14,842 bases of DNA from Christensenella sp. UBA1214. GTDB taxonomy: Bacteria > Bacillota > Clostridia > Christensenellales > CAG-138. Of the stretch, positions 14,398 through 14,842 are shown piece by piece; the stretch's first letter is position 1; every line of letters starts with the position of its first letter. The notes beneath the pieces are model-generated. The model was not told the origin of the DNA. It saw only the letters and a program-made list of their open reading frames with translations, and did not search any database. Position numbers and translations under genes: made by a program. The stretch spans positions 883 to 15,724 of the forward strand of contig DBXK01000036.1 of NCBI GenBank assembly GCA_002309375.1, given 5' to 3'.

Positions 14398-14842
14398 TGG
14401 TTTTCTCGAGCCTGCTGTTTTTATTCATATTCTTTGCGATCACTCTGGCACTGTATTACGCAGTGCCTAATCGCGTTTACAGAAATACCGTACTGCTCGT
14501 GATGAGCCTCATCTTCTACAGCTGGGGCGAACCGAAGTATGTGCTTTTGATGGTTTTCTCCATCCTGATGAATTATGCAGCGGGCTTTATCGTCGGCACT
14601 TACAGAAAAAAGCAAGTCGAGGCCATTGAAGCAAAAGAAGGCCGCCTTGCGCTGAAAAACAAGCATCTGAGCAGGCTCTATCTTGCGCTTGCCATTGTGC
14701 TGAACCTTGCGCTGCTTGTGGTTTTCAAATACACCGGACTTTTCGCGAACACTCTCAAGACCCTGATCCCCGCACTCGGCGGAATGAGCGTTCCGGAGAT
14801 CGCGCTGCCGATCGGTATTTCGTTCTATACCTTCCAGATCCT
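14397..14842 (+). CDS. AlgI-like MBOAT O-acyltransferase, partial (C-terminus off the right edge)
   Basis: 148 codons of a polytopic membrane protein are visible. Hydrophobic segments lie near 2-22, 31-42, 48-67, 93-112 and from 131 on. Hallmarks of AlgI/PatB-type MBOAT proteins are FYSWGEPKY (40-48), VVFKYTGLF (108-116) and LPIGISFYTFQ (137-147). Family members are about 450-500 residues long, so roughly two thirds is missing, including the catalytic histidine. These proteins move acyl groups, usually acetyl, across the membrane onto extracellular polysaccharides together with an SGNH-type partner. The ATG overlaps the stop of the DUF4358 gene, so translation is coupled. The acceptor polymer is not indicated by this window. 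Confidence 0.93.
   Translation, partial: MVFSSLLFLFIFFAITLALYYAVPNRVYRNTVLLVMSLIFYSWGEPKYVLLMVFSILMNYAAGFIVGTYRKKQVEAIEAKEGRLALKNKHLSRLYLALAIVLNLALLVVFKYTGLFANTLKTLIPALGGMSVPEIALPIGISFYTFQI

Overview
The window looks like chromosomal DNA of an anaerobic Gram-positive bacterium, most likely an uncultured Clostridia-type Bacillota. The evidence is a class I T-box in front of pheST, strong AGGAGG-type Shine-Dalgarno sites, sigma-A promoters with 17-nt spacers, YitT, DUF4358 and Thr/Pro/Glu-linker lipoproteins, and moderately high GC with C/G-rich third codon positions. The lineage is an inference; there is no rRNA or other marker here. I see no phage, transposon, CRISPR array, tRNA or rRNA.

Left part, minus strand (1-2964). 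A gene starting at 1825 and running off the left edge encodes a phosphoglycerate kinase fused in frame, with no linker, to a triosephosphate isomerase. It has its own promoter. Upstream of it lies a YitT-family membrane protein with its own promoter and terminator.

Centre left, plus strand (3118-6376). A consensus promoter drives a D-2-hydroxyacid dehydrogenase and two tandem paralogous lipoproteins of no family I recognise. A strong hairpin closes the unit.

Centre (6382-12591). A promoter and a complete T-box leader with a UUC (Phe) specifier control pheS and pheT, followed at very short spacing by trmL, a KDPG/KHG-aldolase gene, a RadC/JAMM gene and a DUF4358 lipoprotein. No terminator is visible inside this run or at its end, so part of it may be co-transcribed with pheST.

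Right part, plus strand (12631 to the end). A new promoter starts an envelope cluster: an SGNH/GDSL-hydrolase lipoprotein, a second DUF4358 lipoprotein, and an AlgI-like MBOAT acyltransferase cut by the right edge and coupled through a TAATG overlap. With the DUF4358 gene just upstream, this resembles a module for O-acylation of an extracellular or cell-wall polymer.

The points most worth a second look are the PGK-TPI fusion, the paired-DUF4358/SGNH/MBOAT cluster, and the duplicated lipoproteins. Most of the remaining genes are ordinary housekeeping.
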